From Streptomyces sp. AV19 (GTDB lineage Bacteria; Actinomycetota; Actinomycetes; Streptomycetales; Streptomycetaceae), in assembly GCF_015999245.1 (NCBI RefSeq), contig NZ_JAEAMR010000015.1, positions 85,313 to 123,908 on the forward strand: a DNA stretch of 38,596 nt, in the 5' to 3' direction. The stretch's first letter is position 1; every line of letters begins with the position of its first letter. The position numbers and the translations under genes are program-made. This document shows, piece by piece, positions 30,932 through 38,596 of the stretch. Under the pieces are notes generated by a model. The model was not told the origin of the DNA and searched no databases. It worked only from the letters and a program-made list of their open reading frames with translations.

Positions 30932-32197
30932 GTGCAACGGGGACGTGGACGGACACGGGCCGTACTCGCCGTGCCGGACTTCCGGCTCTACCTCGCGGGG
31001 CAGGGCCTCAGTCTGGTCGGCACCTGGATGCAGGCCGTGGCGCAGCCCTGGCTCGTGCTGGAGCTGTCGCACTCGGGCACGGTGGTGGGGCTGGCGACGG
31101 CCGCCCTGTTCCTGCCCGTGCTGCTGCTCGGCCCGTACGGCGGGCTCGTCGCCGACCGGGCCGACAAGCGCCGGCTCCTGCTGCTCACCCAGGCCGCGTT
31201 CATGCTGCTGGCCCTGGCGCTGGGGCTGCTCACCGTGACCGGTGCCGTGCGGCTGTGGCACGTCTTCGTGATCGCCGTGCTGATGGGGACGGTCAACGCG
31301 GTGGACATGCCCGCGCGGCAGACGTTCGTCCCCGAACTGGTCGGTCACGCCCTGATCCGGGACGCGGTCTCCATCAACAGCGTGATGAACAGCGCCACCC
31401 GGGCCATCGGCCCGGCGGTGGCCGGGATCCTCATCGCCATGGCGGGGGCGGGCGTCTGCTTCCTGGCCAACGCGGTGAGCTTCGTCGCCGTCCTCGGCTC
31501 GCTCGCGCTGATGCGGGCCGACCGGTTGCGGCCGACGCCCCCGGTGCCCCGGGAGCCTGGCCAGGTCAGGGAGGGGCTGCGCTACGTGCGCGGGGAGGCG
31601 GGGCTGTGGGGCCCGTTGCTGATGCTGGCCCTGATCGGGACGCTGGCCTACGAGTTCCAGGTGGTCCTGCCGCTGCTGGCGGTGGACGAGCTGCACGGCG
31701 ATTCCCGGACGTACGGGTACATGACGTCCGCCATGGCACTGGGCGCGGTCGCCGGCGGGGTGGCCGTCACCGCGCGGGGGCGGGCCGGGGTGCTGCCGCT
31801 CACCGTGGCGGCGGGCGGGTTCGGCGTCACGATCCTCGCCGCGTCCCTCGTCCCGACCCTCGGGACCGAGCTGGTGGCGCTGCCGTTCGTCGGCGCGGCC
31901 GGCACCCTGTTCCTGGCCACCGTGAACACCACGCTCCAGATGACCAGCCAACCGCGTTTCCGGGGGCGGGTGATGGCGCTGTGGTCGGTGATGTTCCTGG
32001 GCAGTACGCCCGTCGGAGGGCCGGTCGTCGGCGTCGTCACGGACGTCCTGGGCGCCCGCGCGGCCCTCGCCCTCGGCGCGGTCGCCTGCGCCCTGGCCGT
32101 CGTCGTGGGGCTCGCGGTGCTCCCCCGGCTCTCGCCCGGGGAACGGGTGCTGCCGCACCCGACCTCCGAGGGCGCCCCGGGCCCCGAGCCGCCGTAA
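30932..32197 (+). CDS. MFS transporter, EntS-like (MFS_3) drug or siderophore exporter
   Basis: A 421-residue twelve-helix transporter. The start region 'FRLYLAGQGLSLVGTWMQAVAQPWLVLEL' and 'LGPYGGLVADRADKRRLLLLTQAAFMLLAL' are characteristic of the MFS_3 family that includes EntS and macrolide exporters. 'VNAVDMPARQTFVPELVG' and 'INSVMNSATRAIGPAVAGIL' are also conserved in the group. The GTG at 30932 follows 'gaggagccacc', a good ribosome site. No linked biosynthetic gene is adjacent, so a general efflux role is as likely as siderophore export. Confidence 0.92.
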   Translation: MQRGRGRTRAVLAVPDFRLYLAGQGLSLVGTWMQAVAQPWLVLELSHSGTVVGLATAALFLPVLLLGPYGGLVADRADKRRLLLLTQAAFMLLALALGLLTVTGAVRLWHVFVIAVLMGTVNAVDMPARQTFVPELVGHALIRDAVSINSVMNSATRAIGPAVAGILIAMAGAGVCFLANAVSFVAVLGSLALMRADRLRPTPPVPREPGQVREGLRYVRGEAGLWGPLLMLALIGTLAYEFQVVLPLLAVDELHGDSRTYGYMTSAMALGAVAGGVAVTARGRAGVLPLTVAAGGFGVTILAASLVPTLGTELVALPFVGAAGTLFLATVNTTLQMTSQPRFRGRVMALWSVMFLGSTPVGGPVVGVVTDVLGARAALALGAVACALAVVVGLAVLPRLSPGERVLPHPTSEGAPGPEPP

Positions 32198-32295
32198 GCG
32201 GGCAGTTCGGGTGTGGACGAGGGCACGCGAGCAGGATCGGCACGAACCAAAATGCCCGCAACCGCGCGTTCCGCCCGCGCCAAGGGAACGGCGGC

Positions 32296-33423
32296 TCAGC
32301 TCTCGGCGGGCACTGCGGCCGCCGACCGCGCGGCCCACTTCTCCTCCACCTTCGCGAAGCGCCAGTACGCCAGGGCCGCCGCCCACACCACCACGAACAG
32401 GCCGACGATCACGAACCCGACGTTGTCGAGGTTGATTTCGGCGATCCAGGTGCTCACCGGGTCGTCCATGTCGAGCTTCTCGTGGAGGACGCCCACCAGC
32501 TCGATGGTGCCGATCAGGAAGGCCACGGCGATCGACAGCCCGGTGATGGCGAGGTTGTAGTAGACCTTGCGCACGGGATTGGAGAAGGCCCACTGGTAGG
32601 CGAAGTTCATGAACGTGCCGTCGAGGGTGTCGAAGAGGCTCATGCCGGCGGCGAAGAGCAGCGGCAGGCAGAGGATCGCGTACCAGGGCACGCCCGCGGC
32701 GGCGCCGCTGCCGGCCATGACCATCAGCGTGACCTCGGTGGCCGTGTCGAAGCCGAGGCCGAAGAGGAAGCCCAGCGGGTACATCTGGCCGGGGCGGGTG
32801 ATGGACTTGGTGAAGCGGCCGAGGACGCGGTTCATGAAGCCGCGGGAGTCGAGCTGCCGTTCCAGCTCCCGCTCGTCGTAGCGGCCCTCGCGCATGGCGC
32901 GGAAGATCCGCATGATGCCGGCGAGGGCGACGAGGTTGAGGGCGGCGATGAGGTAGAGGAAGCCGCCGGAGACTGAGGTGCCGACCACGCCGAGGGTCTG
33001 GTGGGTGGTGGAGTCCTCGTTCAGCAGCGTGCCGGCCAGGTGCGTGCCGCCGGCGACGAGGGCGGCCATGGCGATGACGACGCTGGAGTGGCCGAGCGCG
33101 AACCAGAAGCCGACGGAGACCGGACGCTTGCCGTCCGCCATCAGCTTGCGGGTGGTGTTGTCGATGGCGGCGATGTGGTCGGCGTCGAAGGCGTGCCGCA
33201 TGCCGAGGGTGTAGGCGGTCACGCCGAGGCCGACGCCGTAGACCTTGGAACCGACCTCGTAGTGGCCCGGGACGACGAGCAGGAGGAGGACGCCGAAGGC
33301 GACGACGTGCAGGGCGGCTATGACGGCCAGCAGGCCGGCGGTGCGCACGGTGTCCTCGCGGCGCCAGCGGAAGGCGGGCGTACCGGTGGCGGTAGCGCCC
33401 GGGGCGGCGGTGGGCAGGGTCAT
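32296..33423 (-). CDS. NiCoT-family nickel/cobalt transporter under cobalamin riboswitch
   Basis: A 375-residue membrane permease of the HoxN/NixA/NhlF family. The defining motif 'RHAFDADHIAAIDN' (about 76-89) lies in the second helix; 'FALGHSSVVIAMA', 'LGFLFGLGFDTATEVTLM' and 'LFAAGMSLFDTLDGTFMNFAYQWAF' are the other family signatures. It imports Ni2+ or Co2+ across the cytoplasmic membrane. The B12 riboswitch just upstream argues for cobalt supplied to cobalamin synthesis. ATG at 33423 starts 45 bases after the end of the riboswitch B12 box, so vitamin B12 should shut off translation. Confidence 0.95.
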   Translation of the reverse strand: MTLPTAAPGATATGTPAFRWRREDTVRTAGLLAVIAALHVVAFGVLLLLVVPGHYEVGSKVYGVGLGVTAYTLGMRHAFDADHIAAIDNTTRKLMADGKRPVSVGFWFALGHSSVVIAMAALVAGGTHLAGTLLNEDSTTHQTLGVVGTSVSGGFLYLIAALNLVALAGIMRIFRAMREGRYDERELERQLDSRGFMNRVLGRFTKSITRPGQMYPLGFLFGLGFDTATEVTLMVMAGSGAAAGVPWYAILCLPLLFAAGMSLFDTLDGTFMNFAYQWAFSNPVRKVYYNLAITGLSIAVAFLIGTIELVGVLHEKLDMDDPVSTWIAEINLDNVGFVIVGLFVVVWAAALAYWRFAKVEEKWAARSAAAVPAES

Positions 33424-33467
33424 CTGAGGGTCACGCTCCAGCACCTCGTGGAATCCGTTCGTGAGAT

Positions 33468-33655
33468 GCCGTGGCCGGTCTCCTGGCTGACGGGTCCGTC
33501 GCGCCCGTCCCTGCCTTCCCGGCAGCCGGATGCTGCCAGTGGCTCCGCGCACGCCGCCTCGGCAGCGCGGAACGGGACGGTAACTCCCCGATCACAGTGG
33601 CGAGGGCCGCTCCGGAATCGGAACCAAAGGCTCCTCACCGGTCTTCCCGAACACC
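33468..33655 (-). ncRNA. Cobalamin (B12) riboswitch
   Basis: Read on the minus strand, the conserved core 'cgccactgtgatcggggag' and the 3' B12 box 'gccaggagaccggccacggc' (33468-33487) are both present, in the right order and spacing, with GC-rich paired arms between and before them. These are the invariant elements of the Rfam cobalamin riboswitch. It lies in the 5' leader of the NiCoT gene. The 5' boundary is approximate. The 401-bp gap 33424-33824 also has to hold the promoter of the divergent permease. Confidence 0.95.
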
Positions 33656-33824
33656 ACGGCCGGGCCACTTTAGCGGTCCGGTCTGCGCTGATGCGGCGAG
33701 AGTGGCGATTGTCATGTTCTCGCTCGCCGCCGCTCACGACCCGCCGCGCACGAGTCTTGACTCGGCGGTGACCACGGCGCCACAGTCACCGCACCCCACC
33801 GCGCTACGAGAGGCAGGCACCGCC

Positions 33825-35324
33825 ATGGCAGACGGAGCGAACGGGCCGGACGGGCAGGTCGGATTCGTCCGCCGGATCGGGCTGTTCCAGGCGACGGCCA
33901 TCAACATGAGCCAGATGTGCGGCATCGGGCCGTTCGTCACGATTCCGCTCATGGTCGCGGCGTTCGGCGGCCCGCAGGCCGTCATCGGCTTCCTCGCCGG
34001 GGCGGTGCTCGCGCTCTCCGACGGGCTGGTGTGGGCCGAGTTGGGGGCCGCGATGCCGGGCGCGGGCGGCAGTTACGTCTATCTGCGGCAGGCGTTCCAG
34101 TACCGGACGGGCAAGTTGATGCCGTTCCTGTTCGTCTGGACGATGATGCTCTACTTCCCGCTGGCCCTGTCCACCGGTGTCATCGGCTTCATCCAGTACC
34201 TCGGTTACCTCTGGCCCGGCATGACGCAGACGCAGGGCGACCTGACCGGGCTGGTCCTGATCGCGGGCGTCGTCGCGCTGTTGTGGGGCCGGGTGGAGAA
34301 CATGGCCCGGATCACCGCCGTGATGTGGTGCGTGATGATCCTGGCCGTCCTCCTCGTCATCGTCGCGGCCTACGCCAACTTCAGCCCGGACCGCGCCTTC
34401 ACCTACCCCGCGCACTCCTTCGACCTGGCCTCCCAGCACTTCTGGATCGGCTTCGCGGCGGGGCTGACCATCGGCATCTACGACTACGGGGGCTACAACA
34501 CCACGGCGTACATGGGCGCCGAGATCAAGAACCCCGGGCGCAACCTGCCGCGCTCCATCATCTGGTCCATCCTCGGCATCATGGTGATCTACCTGCTGCT
34601 CCAGGTGGGCACCCTCGGCGTCATCGACTGGCGGGACATGCTCGACCCGGGCAACGTGGCCTCCTCGTCCGTCGCTTCGGCGGTGCTGGAGAAGACCTGG
34701 GGCAAGGGCGCCGCGAACGCCGTCACCGTCCTCATCCTGATCACCGCGCTCGCCTCGGTCTTCACCGGAATGCTCGGCGCCTCCCGCATCCCCTACAACG
34801 CGGCCCGGGAGAAGGTCTTCTTCCGCCCGTTCGGCACGCTGCACCCGCGCCACCGCTTCCCGGTGCTGGGCCTGCTCTCGATGGGCGCGCTGGGCTGCGT
34901 CGGCTTCCTGATCGGCCGTCACACCGACCTGGCGACGCTGATCCAGCTGCTGCTCGCGGTCATGGTGCTCGTCCAGGCCCTCGGCCAGATCGCCGCGGTG
35001 ACCGTGCTGCGCCGCCGCCAGCCGGGGCTGCGCCGGCCGTACCGGATGTGGCTGTACCCGCTGCCGAGCCTGATCGCGCTCGCCGGATGGCTCGTCATCT
35101 ACGGCTACGCGGACCGGAACTCGCCGGGACGGCATCCCATCGAGTGGTCGCTGGCCTGGGTCGGGGCGGGGTGCGTGGCGTTCGTGGTGTGGGCGCGGTT
35201 CGAGCGGATCTGGCCGTTCGGACCGCGGGAGATCCGCGAGGAGTTCCTGGAGGGGGAGGGCGCCGCGGCCCCGTCCCCGGAGCCCGGCGGCGACCCCGGA
35301 CCCGTGGAGGCGACGCCCGCCTGA
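33825..35324 (+). CDS. APC-superfamily amino acid/polyamine permease
   Basis: A 499-residue permease with twelve probable helices. The first is 'FQATAINMSQMCGIGPFVTIP', followed by 'VWAELGAAMPGAGGSYVYLRQAF', the classic APC helix 2-3 motif. 'IGIYDYGGYNTTAYMGAEIKNPGRNLPRSII' is the helix 6 region and 'ITALASVFTGMLGASRIPYNAAREKVFF' the helix 8 region. The long acidic C-terminal tail is cytoplasmic. Substrate unknown; amino acids or amines are typical. The ATG at 33825 follows 'gagagg'. It diverges from the B12-regulated NiCoT with no evident functional link. Confidence 0.92.
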   Translation: MADGANGPDGQVGFVRRIGLFQATAINMSQMCGIGPFVTIPLMVAAFGGPQAVIGFLAGAVLALSDGLVWAELGAAMPGAGGSYVYLRQAFQYRTGKLMPFLFVWTMMLYFPLALSTGVIGFIQYLGYLWPGMTQTQGDLTGLVLIAGVVALLWGRVENMARITAVMWCVMILAVLLVIVAAYANFSPDRAFTYPAHSFDLASQHFWIGFAAGLTIGIYDYGGYNTTAYMGAEIKNPGRNLPRSIIWSILGIMVIYLLLQVGTLGVIDWRDMLDPGNVASSSVASAVLEKTWGKGAANAVTVLILITALASVFTGMLGASRIPYNAAREKVFFRPFGTLHPRHRFPVLGLLSMGALGCVGFLIGRHTDLATLIQLLLAVMVLVQALGQIAAVTVLRRRQPGLRRPYRMWLYPLPSLIALAGWLVIYGYADRNSPGRHPIEWSLAWVGAGCVAFVVWARFERIWPFGPREIREEFLEGEGAAAPSPEPGGDPGPVEATPA

Positions 35325-35394
35325 CGGGACGTCCGGCCCCTTGACACTCGGCCCGGACTCGGGGCACGGGCCGTACGGTGATAGAACGGCACTC

Positions 35395-35985
35395 ATGCCC
35401 CTGACCACCACGACCGCTCCCCGCACGCCCGGCGCAGGACCCCGCCGGCTCTTCTGGCACCGGCTCATACTCGGGCTCTGGTACCGGCCCGTCGAGGTTC
35501 TCGACGAAGCCCGGGACCGGAGCGTCTGGGGGGCCGCCATGTTCCTGTGCCTGCTGTGCGGAGCGCTGGGAACACTGGCCAAGGACTCCTTCTGGGCGCA
35601 GTGGGACGTGAGCCCGTCCCTCGCGCTCCAGGCGATGGCCATCGGCTCGGCCGTGATCCTGCTCGCCAGCGTCCTGCTGGGCCTGGTGACCCACGCCATC
35701 GCCCGCCGTCTCGGCGGCAACGGCCGCGTCGGCCCCACGGCCAGCCTGTTCGTCCTCGTCTTCTGGACCACGGACCTGCCGCGCCTGGTCCTCGACGTCT
35801 GGATGTCGGAGAGCTCCGTCCCGGTGCGCGCCGCGGCCTCCGTGACGACGGCGTTCGGCTGCGCGCTGGCGACCCTGCTGATCCGCGGGCAGCACCACCT
35901 GCCCACGCGCAAGGCGGTGGCCTCGGTGAGCATCCAGATGGTGGCGGTGGTGGCGCTGCTGAAGTTCCCGCCCGGGAGCGGGTGA
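35395..35985 (+). CDS. Yip1-domain-like integral membrane protein
   Basis: A 196-residue membrane protein. After a basic N-terminus come 'FWHRLILGLWYRPVEVLDE', a segment typical of the start of Yip1/PF04893-like domains, then about five hydrophobic segments ('AAMFLCLLCGALGTLA', 'ALQAMAIGSAVILLASVLLGLVTHAIA', 'ASLFVLVFWTTDLPRLVLDV', 'AASVTTAFGCALATLLI', 'IQMVAVVALLKF'). Function unknown in bacteria. ATG at 35395 is close behind a possible promoter ('ttgaca' at 35341-35346), and no clear ribosome site is present. It is followed by a strong terminator. Confidence 0.72.
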   Translation: MPLTTTTAPRTPGAGPRRLFWHRLILGLWYRPVEVLDEARDRSVWGAAMFLCLLCGALGTLAKDSFWAQWDVSPSLALQAMAIGSAVILLASVLLGLVTHAIARRLGGNGRVGPTASLFVLVFWTTDLPRLVLDVWMSESSVPVRAAASVTTAFGCALATLLIRGQHHLPTRKAVASVSIQMVAVVALLKFPPGSG

Positions 35986-36007
35986 GGCGGCGGGCCGCCG
36001 CCGCGTG

Positions 36008-36056
36008 AGGCCATCGCCCCGGTGACGTCGTCCGGACGTCGCCGGGGCGATGGCCT
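36008..36056 (+). terminator. 22-bp hairpin terminator
   Basis: The arms 36008-36029 ('aggccatcgccccggtgacg' plus 'tc') and 36035-36056 pair throughout with a single G-T pair, around the five-base loop 'gtccg'. It follows the Yip1-like gene stop by 23 bases and isolates it from the leader of the ABC exporter. The rest of the 391-bp gap to 36376 is GC-rich with several short dyads and no gene that I can support. Confidence 0.8.
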
Positions 36057-36376
36057 TCGTTGTGCCCTGCGTCATTTCCCCGGCCCTCACCGGCCCGCGC
36101 GTTCGCGAACGCCGGGCGGGCCGGGGGCCGCGTACCGCCCGCCGGGCCGGGGGCCTTGATCGTTCCCGAGGGCGAAGCAAGTCCCGGATGGGGTGAACGG
36201 ACACGCGAGGGTGAATCGCACAACGGGCCTACCCGGCCTCCCTCTTGGGATTGCTGGGCCGTTGACGCCACTTCGAATTTCCGGTCGACGGACCGCCCGC
36301 GCGGGCCCGTGACGTAGCCCGTTCGGGCGCCGTTTCCCGAGCGCATGTTCCGTTGCGAGGTCAATGAGGAGGCGCA

Positions 36377-36475
36377 GTGCATCACCGTCACGGCGGTCAC
36401 ACGCACACCACTGGAGGGCTGTTGTTAATCGAACGCGTCGGCCCGGACGGCCTCTGTCCCGGGGAGGCCGCGTGA
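36377..36475 (+). CDS. 32-residue His-rich leader peptide with TTA codon, coupled to ABC exporter
   Basis: GTG at 36377 follows 'gaggaggcgca', the best ribosome site in the region. The peptide begins MHHRHGGHTHTTGG, continues 'LLLIERVGPDGLCPGEAA', and ends with TGA overlapping the exporter GTG (GTGA at 36472-36475). Codon 17 (36425-36427) is TTA, needing the bldA tRNA. Third-position GC is about 75% here, versus about 58% for the overlapping frame that would extend the exporter N-terminally, which favours the small peptide as real. It could be a regulatory leader that makes exporter translation bldA- (or histidine-) dependent, or a secreted peptide precursor. No family is recognised. Confidence 0.55.
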   Translation: MHHRHGGHTHTTGGLLLIERVGPDGLCPGEAA

Positions 36476-38454
36476 GCGTTCAGCGGGAGACCGGATCGGA
36501 ATCGGAGCGGCTGCTCTTCGGCGGGCCGCTGGTGCACGACGCGGGGTGGGCGCAGCACGAGCGCCGGTACCTGGAGATGTCGCTGTGGGCGATGGCCGGG
36601 CGGCTGCCGCACCTGGTGGCGACGACCGTGCGGCTGGCCCGGCGGGCGGACCGGCGGGCGCTGCGCACCGTGGGGGCCTCGGAGCTGATCCGGGGGATCG
36701 CCCAGGCGGTGGCGCTGGTGGCGGTGAACGGCGTGCTGGCCGCGGTGATGCTCGACGGGAGCGTCCAGCACCGGCTGTGGCTGGCGACCCCGGCGATGGT
36801 GACGGCGGCGCTGGCGTCCGCGGCCGGGGCCGTGGCGCAGTCGTTCTCGACGTCCGGGCAGGGGCGGCTGGAGCCGAAGGTCGAGCGGGTGGCGACCGAG
36901 ATGTACCTGGAGCACGTCGTCCGGGTGGAGATGTCGGCGATCGAGGACGCCTCGTTCCACCGGCTGCTGGACTCCGCGCAGTACGGGGCGTCGTCGGCCC
37001 GCCGGATGATCCACTACTGCACGGCGGTCGTCGGGGCGCTGATCTCGTTCCTGGCGGCGGCCGGCGTGCTGACCGTGCTGCACCCGGCGCTGCTGCCGCT
37101 GCTGGTGTTGATGACGGTGCCGCGCTCGTGGGCGTCGCTGCGCAACTCCCGTGCCCGGTACGCGAGTTTCCTGCGCTGGGTGCAGCACTCGCGGGCGGGG
37201 CGGCTGCTCAGCCAGACGCTGACGAAGACCGGGCCGGCGCCGGAGATCCGGGTGCACGGCGTCGGGCCGTTCATGCTGCGGCACTTCCGCAGCATGTCGG
37301 AGAGTTCGGAGGCCGAGCAGACACGGCTGGCGCGGGACGCGGCGCGGGTGCGGCTGCTGGCCGCGGGCCTGACCGGGCTCGCCACGGCGGCGACGTACCT
37401 GGCGCTGATCGGGCTGCTGCTGACCGGGGTCATGGACCTGTCGGTGGCCGGCACGGCCGTCCTGGCCACGCGCACCGGGGCGCAGAGCCTGTCCACGCTG
37501 GTCCTCCAGGTCAACAACCTCTACGAGGAGGCCGGGTTCATGGGGGATCTGGAGCGGCTGTGCGAGGAGTCCGCGAAGCGGGCCATTCCGGTGGGCGGGC
37601 TGCCCGTGCCCGAGGGGCTCTCGGAGATCCGCTTCGAGAACGTCACGTTCTCCTACCCGCGCGACGAGGCGGACGAGGCGTCCGTGGAGAAGGTCGCGCT
37701 GCGGGACGTGAGCCTGACCGTGCCGGTGGGCAAGGTCGTCGCGCTGGTCGGCGAGAACGGGTCGGGGAAGAGCACGGTCTCCAAGCTGCTGGCGGGCCTG
37801 TACCGGCCGACGGAGGGGCGTGTGCTGTGGGACGGGGTGGACGCGGCGGCGCTGGACCGGGCGGAGCTGTTCGCCCGGATCGCGATGGTCAGCCAGGACT
37901 TCCACCGCTGGCCGTTCACGTTCCGGATGAACATCGCGATCGGGCGGACGGACCGGCCGCCGGTGCGGGAGCGACTGGCCGACGCGGCGGCGCACTCCGG
38001 CGCGGACAGCGTGGCGGAGGAACTGCCGCGCGGCTGGGACACGTTGCTCGCCCGCGGCTACGTCGGCGGCCATGAGATCTCCGGCGGCCAGTGGCAGCGC
38101 ATCGGCATCGCGCGGGCGCGGTACCGGGGCGGGCGGATCCTCATCGTCGACGAGCCGACGTCGGCGCTGGACGCGCGGGCGGAGCTGGAGGTGTTCGAGC
38201 AGATCCGCAAACTGGCGGACGGCGGGCAGACGGTGCTGCTGATCACGCACCGGCTGGCGTCCGTGCGGCACGCGGATCTGATCCACGTGCTGGAGCGGGG
38301 ACGGCTTCGGGAGAGCGGGACGTTCGAGGAGTTGCTGGGGAAGGGGGGTGGGTTGTTCCGGGAGATGTACGAGTTGCAGCGGAGGCAGTATGCGGGGGAG
38401 GGGGTTCCTCAGCCGCGACGGCCTGATGTCACGGATGTGACGGGGGCGGTGTGA
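36472..38454 (+). CDS. ABC transporter, fused permease and ATPase (exporter type)
   Basis: A 660-residue half-transporter. About 330 residues hold hydrophobic helices ('IAQAVALVAVNGVLAAVML', 'AVVGALISFLAAAGVLTVLH', 'LTGLATAATYLALIGLLL'). The nucleotide-binding domain follows: Walker A 'GENGSGKST', Q-loop 'VSQDFHR', signature 'ISGGQWQR', Walker B 'ILIVDEPTSALD' and the H-loop 'ITHR'. Domain order and motifs fit type-IV exporters of peptides, lipids or signalling compounds. I place the start at GTG 36472, overlapping the leader peptide stop. An alternative ATG at 36364 would add 36 basic residues with poor codon use. No modifying enzymes are in the window to the right. Confidence 0.9.
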   Translation: MSVQRETGSESERLLFGGPLVHDAGWAQHERRYLEMSLWAMAGRLPHLVATTVRLARRADRRALRTVGASELIRGIAQAVALVAVNGVLAAVMLDGSVQHRLWLATPAMVTAALASAAGAVAQSFSTSGQGRLEPKVERVATEMYLEHVVRVEMSAIEDASFHRLLDSAQYGASSARRMIHYCTAVVGALISFLAAAGVLTVLHPALLPLLVLMTVPRSWASLRNSRARYASFLRWVQHSRAGRLLSQTLTKTGPAPEIRVHGVGPFMLRHFRSMSESSEAEQTRLARDAARVRLLAAGLTGLATAATYLALIGLLLTGVMDLSVAGTAVLATRTGAQSLSTLVLQVNNLYEEAGFMGDLERLCEESAKRAIPVGGLPVPEGLSEIRFENVTFSYPRDEADEASVEKVALRDVSLTVPVGKVVALVGENGSGKSTVSKLLAGLYRPTEGRVLWDGVDAAALDRAELFARIAMVSQDFHRWPFTFRMNIAIGRTDRPPVRERLADAAAHSGADSVAEELPRGWDTLLARGYVGGHEISGGQWQRIGIARARYRGGRILIVDEPTSALDARAELEVFEQIRKLADGGQTVLLITHRLASVRHADLIHVLERGRLRESGTFEELLGKGGGLFREMYELQRRQYAGEGVPQPRRPDVTDVTGAV

Positions 38455-38596
38455 TCGGTGCCTCGGCGGGTGGCGCGGTGCGGTGCGCGCCCGCCGGGGC
38501 GCGGGTGAGGGGGTTGGTTGCCCCGGTCCCTCCCCCGGAGGGGGTACCCCCACTTTCACCGTTTCCGCAGGGGCTGCGCCCCTTCGCAACCCGCGG
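38455..38596. repeat. Post-exporter hairpin and intergenic repeat copy 3 (partial)
   Basis: 'ggcggg' (38465-38470) with gcgc (38473-38476) pairs with 'gcgc' (38486-38489) and 'cccgcc' (38490-38495), a probable terminator for the exporter. From about 38545 the sequence 'actttcaccgtttccgcagg' and the following GC-rich dyad match the repeat family at 171-198 and 19230-19270. The copy runs off the window. Confidence 0.6.

Noticed and set aside
36170..36270. Leader resembling parts of a cyclic-di-AMP (ydaO) riboswitch ('ggggtgaac', 'gggcctaccc')
   Set aside because: The conserved 3' segment with CCCGACAGCTAACCTCG-like sequence is missing, so only short matches remain, which chance can explain.

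Overview
The window is high-GC actinobacterial DNA, almost certainly from a Streptomyces or close relative. The evidence is the near-total G/C third-position codon use, TAT and lipoprotein signal peptides, an LAxTG class E sortase signal, paired XRE-DUF5753/DUF397 genes, rare TTA (bldA-type) codons, and a dispersed GC-rich intergenic repeat containing the motif ctttcaccgtttc. No rRNA, tRNA, CRISPR array, IS element or phage gene was seen.

Layout. 1-347: intergenic repeat element. 348-1955: dodecin and two VOC-fold genes. 1974-4526: a two-domain Lrp/AsnC regulator flanked by a VOC gene and an esterase gene whose 66-nt 5' regions resemble each other. 4600-6976 (minus): an FhuF-like 2Fe-2S protein and a secreted, sortase-anchored prenyltransferase-repeat protein. 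7444-11341 (plus): a secreted GH92 mannosidase and an amino-acid permease. 11568-13321 (minus): Fpg/Nei glycosylase and arylamine N-acetyltransferase. 13535-14404: class II glutamine amidotransferase, overlapping tail-to-tail with the next operon. 14352-19130 (minus): a complete Opp/Dpp/Nik-type ABC importer (lipoprotein, two permeases, fused double ATPase). 19540-25729 (minus): a six-gene operon encoding ATP-grasp ligase, DUF364 protein, cysteine-synthase-like PLP enzyme, enolase-superfamily dipeptide epimerase, MFS exporter and SAM methyltransferase. 25907-27385 (plus): a secreted TAP-type alpha/beta hydrolase. 27984-30809: a Ppm1/TcmP-type methyltransferase, an XRE/DUF397 pair and a toxin-antitoxin remnant. 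30932-35985: an MFS transporter, a cobalamin-riboswitch-controlled NiCoT, an APC permease and a Yip1-like membrane protein. 36377-38454: a 32-residue His-rich leader ORF with a TTA codon, coupled to an ABC exporter. 38455-38596: another copy of the intergenic repeat.

The most interesting block is 14352-25863. Five consecutive 4-bp stop/start overlaps tie the six biosynthesis/export genes into one translationally coupled unit. A Fur-family operator-like palindrome (12/15 match to a Streptomyces Zur box, 16/19 to a classical Fur box) lies between that operon and the divergent hydrolase. Directly downstream on the same strand is a full Opp/Nik-family importer. Ligase, beta-substituting PLP enzyme, epimerase, methyltransferase, MFS exporter and peptide/metallophore-type importer together suggest an undescribed metal-regulated dipeptide-like small molecule, possibly a zincophore. 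The individual families and overlaps are visible in the sequence; the product and its metal are inference.
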